Part shown: positions 33,548-34,428 of the stretch, piece after piece | How the letters are laid out: each line of letters begins with the position of its first letter | Position numbering within the stretch: the stretch's first letter is position 1 | Source: Prochlorococcus sp. AG-432-D11 | GTDB lineage: Bacteria > Cyanobacteriota > Cyanobacteriia > PCC-6307 > Cyanobiaceae | Direction: 5' to 3' | NCBI GenBank assembly: GCA_003212885.1 | Contig: QCOP01000010.1 | Span: 1 to 34,428, forward strand | DNA: 34,428 bases | Position numbers and translations under genes: made by a program | The notes under the pieces: generated by a model | Told to the model about the DNA's origin: nothing | What the model saw: only the letters and a program-made list of their open reading frames with translations | Databases searched by the model: none

Positions 33548-34428
33548 TTGGATTTTTTAAATAATGCTTTTCTTCTTTGCAAAGAAAAACTTGATAACTT
33601 GGAGAAGAATAAATATATCAAAAAAAACAAAAAAGTTATCTACTCTCTTGCCTCTTTATTTACTCTTCTTTTAGTTTTTAACTCATACTGGAGTGAAACA
33701 AATACATCAAGAGTTGCAGCAGAATCTTCGGCAAGTCTTAAGGATAGATTCAATCAAAAGTCTGGAACCAAGGATCAAGCTAGAAAAGAAAGATTAGCTA
33801 TTTGTAAGGAAATAGATGCTAAAGCAGTCAAGAAATGGGGCCATTATTACAATTACATCGAATATGAACCAGAAGCCACATTATACCCCCAATACACTGG
33901 AGAATATACTTATGTAGTACCTCTAGAAACAGGGTACGGTGTTCAGCAAATAATTTGGGATACTACATTGCCTGAACTTGATTATGATCCAAACACAGGT
34001 GAGTTGCTAACTGAAGGTGTCCTAATTAGAGATAATCAATTAGTAGGTAAGGGTTTCGTTTACGATGGCAATTACTCAAGGTTTATTTATTTTTCACCTA
34101 AAGCCTCTAAAGATTGTAAGATATCAACTTACCAACTTAAATATTGGGAAGGTCTTTATGGTTTCTCAGGTTCGAGGATTGAACCTGAGAAAAGATTTAC
34201 ACAGAACGTTAAAGGCAGGGGCAAACTTATTTACTATACTGATAACTCACCCATGGTTATCGGAAAGAAATATGAAAGTCTAACCCATGAGATAAATTCA
34301 GAATTTAATGACAAGACTAAAGAATTAACTTTTTATTTAAAACGTACAATTGATACTCCTTTATCACTTGAGCCGGTAGGAGATCACTTTTATAGTTGTA
34401 CAGTAACGGAGCCTGCATGGACGCATGA
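33548..34428 (+). CDS. Membrane-anchored protein of unknown function, 3' end beyond window
   Basis: A continuous plus-strand frame runs from a TTG at 33548 (a second in-frame TTG is at 33599) to the window edge, about 293 codons without a stop. The N-terminus is basic and then has one hydrophobic helix (KKVIYSLASLFTLLLVFNSY), a signal anchor. The outside domain has KDRFNQKSGTKDQARKERLA, WGHYYNYIEYEPEATLYPQY, YVVPLETGYGVQQIIWDTTL, SRFIYFSPKASKDC and a C-terminal TFYLKRTIDTPLSLEPVGDH. It is rich in Tyr and beta-prone. No family is recognised. The missing ATG may mean the start is not TTG but lost. Confidence 0.6.
   Translation, partial: MDFLNNAFLLCKEKLDNLEKNKYIKKNKKVIYSLASLFTLLLVFNSYWSETNTSRVAAESSASLKDRFNQKSGTKDQARKERLAICKEIDAKAVKKWGHYYNYIEYEPEATLYPQYTGEYTYVVPLETGYGVQQIIWDTTLPELDYDPNTGELLTEGVLIRDNQLVGKGFVYDGNYSRFIYFSPKASKDCKISTYQLKYWEGLYGFSGSRIEPEKRFTQNVKGRGKLIYYTDNSPMVIGKKYESLTHEINSEFNDKTKELTFYLKRTIDTPLSLEPVGDHFYSCTVTEPAWTH
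34162..34192. repeat. 12-bp inverted repeat matching the tRNA-Arg T-arm
   Basis: TTTCTCAGGTTC (34162-34173) and GAACCTGAGAAA (34181-34192) are exact inverses around a 7-base spacer. TCTCAGGTTCGA (34164-34175) is identical to tRNA-Arg 24264-24275. The minus strand continues to match the tRNA through AATCCT with one-base gaps. It lies in the coding sequence of the unknown membrane protein. Confidence 0.5.

Noticed and set aside
34065-34283. 72-codon plus-strand frame starting MAITQGLFIF
   Set aside because: It runs inside the longer open frame from 33548 to the window end in a different phase; the longer frame has consistent protein-like composition.
34404-34411. AACGGAGC, equal to the acceptor end of tRNA-Arg, as a right attachment site
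   Set aside because: Only eight bases match and the flanks differ; chance matches of this size are likely in 10 kb.

Overview
The window is AT-rich and looks like a chromosome segment of a marine picocyanobacterium, most likely Prochlorococcus, perhaps a low-light clade (inference). The reasons are the gene order rpmH-rnpA-PH protein-yidC-ycf46-serS-rseP-rpsN-pnp-cysQ-rsmI, families such as Ycf46, DUF2808, DUF1651, DUF3303 and Nif11, many tiny one-helix membrane proteins, and frequent GTG/TTG starts.

Layout. 1-943 holds the end-truncated minus-strand gene of a YadA-like trimeric autotransporter adhesin. 1125-4426 is a patchwork of small genes: rpsU, a DUF3303 protein, a Nif11-like peptide, several one-helix peptides, and a compact promoter/small ORF/terminator unit at 1709-1923. 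4502-8398 is a minus-strand envelope cluster of ArnT/PMT-type glycosyltransferase, GT4 glycosyltransferase and EamA transporter. 8450-21376 is the conserved housekeeping block: sppA, aroH, a DUF2808 protein, then ribosome/RNase P/membrane insertion, seryl-tRNA synthetase, site-2 protease, PNPase, cysQ and rsmI. 21385-23996 again holds small lineage-specific genes.

A tRNA-Arg(TCT) gene at 24217-24290 marks the start of an integrated element of the kind described in Prochlorococcus as tycheposons. It contains a tyrosine recombinase immediately after the tRNA and a minus-strand, translationally coupled pair (J-domain protein and HTH-HNH nuclease-like protein). A divergent plus-strand set follows: two small proteins, a frameshifted excisionase-like HTH protein and an 823-residue DUF3854-P4/D5-type primase-helicase. 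Two sets of DNA repeats lie inside it. CTGCGAAC motifs with a 12-bp period occur beside the recombinase start and, inverted, in the primase 5' end. Six TGYAGGGT motifs, three per strand, sit inside the 3' end of the primase gene and look like iterons. Together these suggest an element that integrates at a tRNA and may replicate its own DNA; the right end was not located.

31075-34428 is variable DNA after the primase: two secreted TPR proteins built from near-identical repeats, a His-rich secreted protein gene broken by an in-frame stop, and a membrane-anchored unknown protein that runs off the window end. A 12-bp palindrome in that last gene shares a 12-mer with the T-arm of the tRNA-Arg. Whether this tail is element cargo or host DNA cannot be decided from the window.
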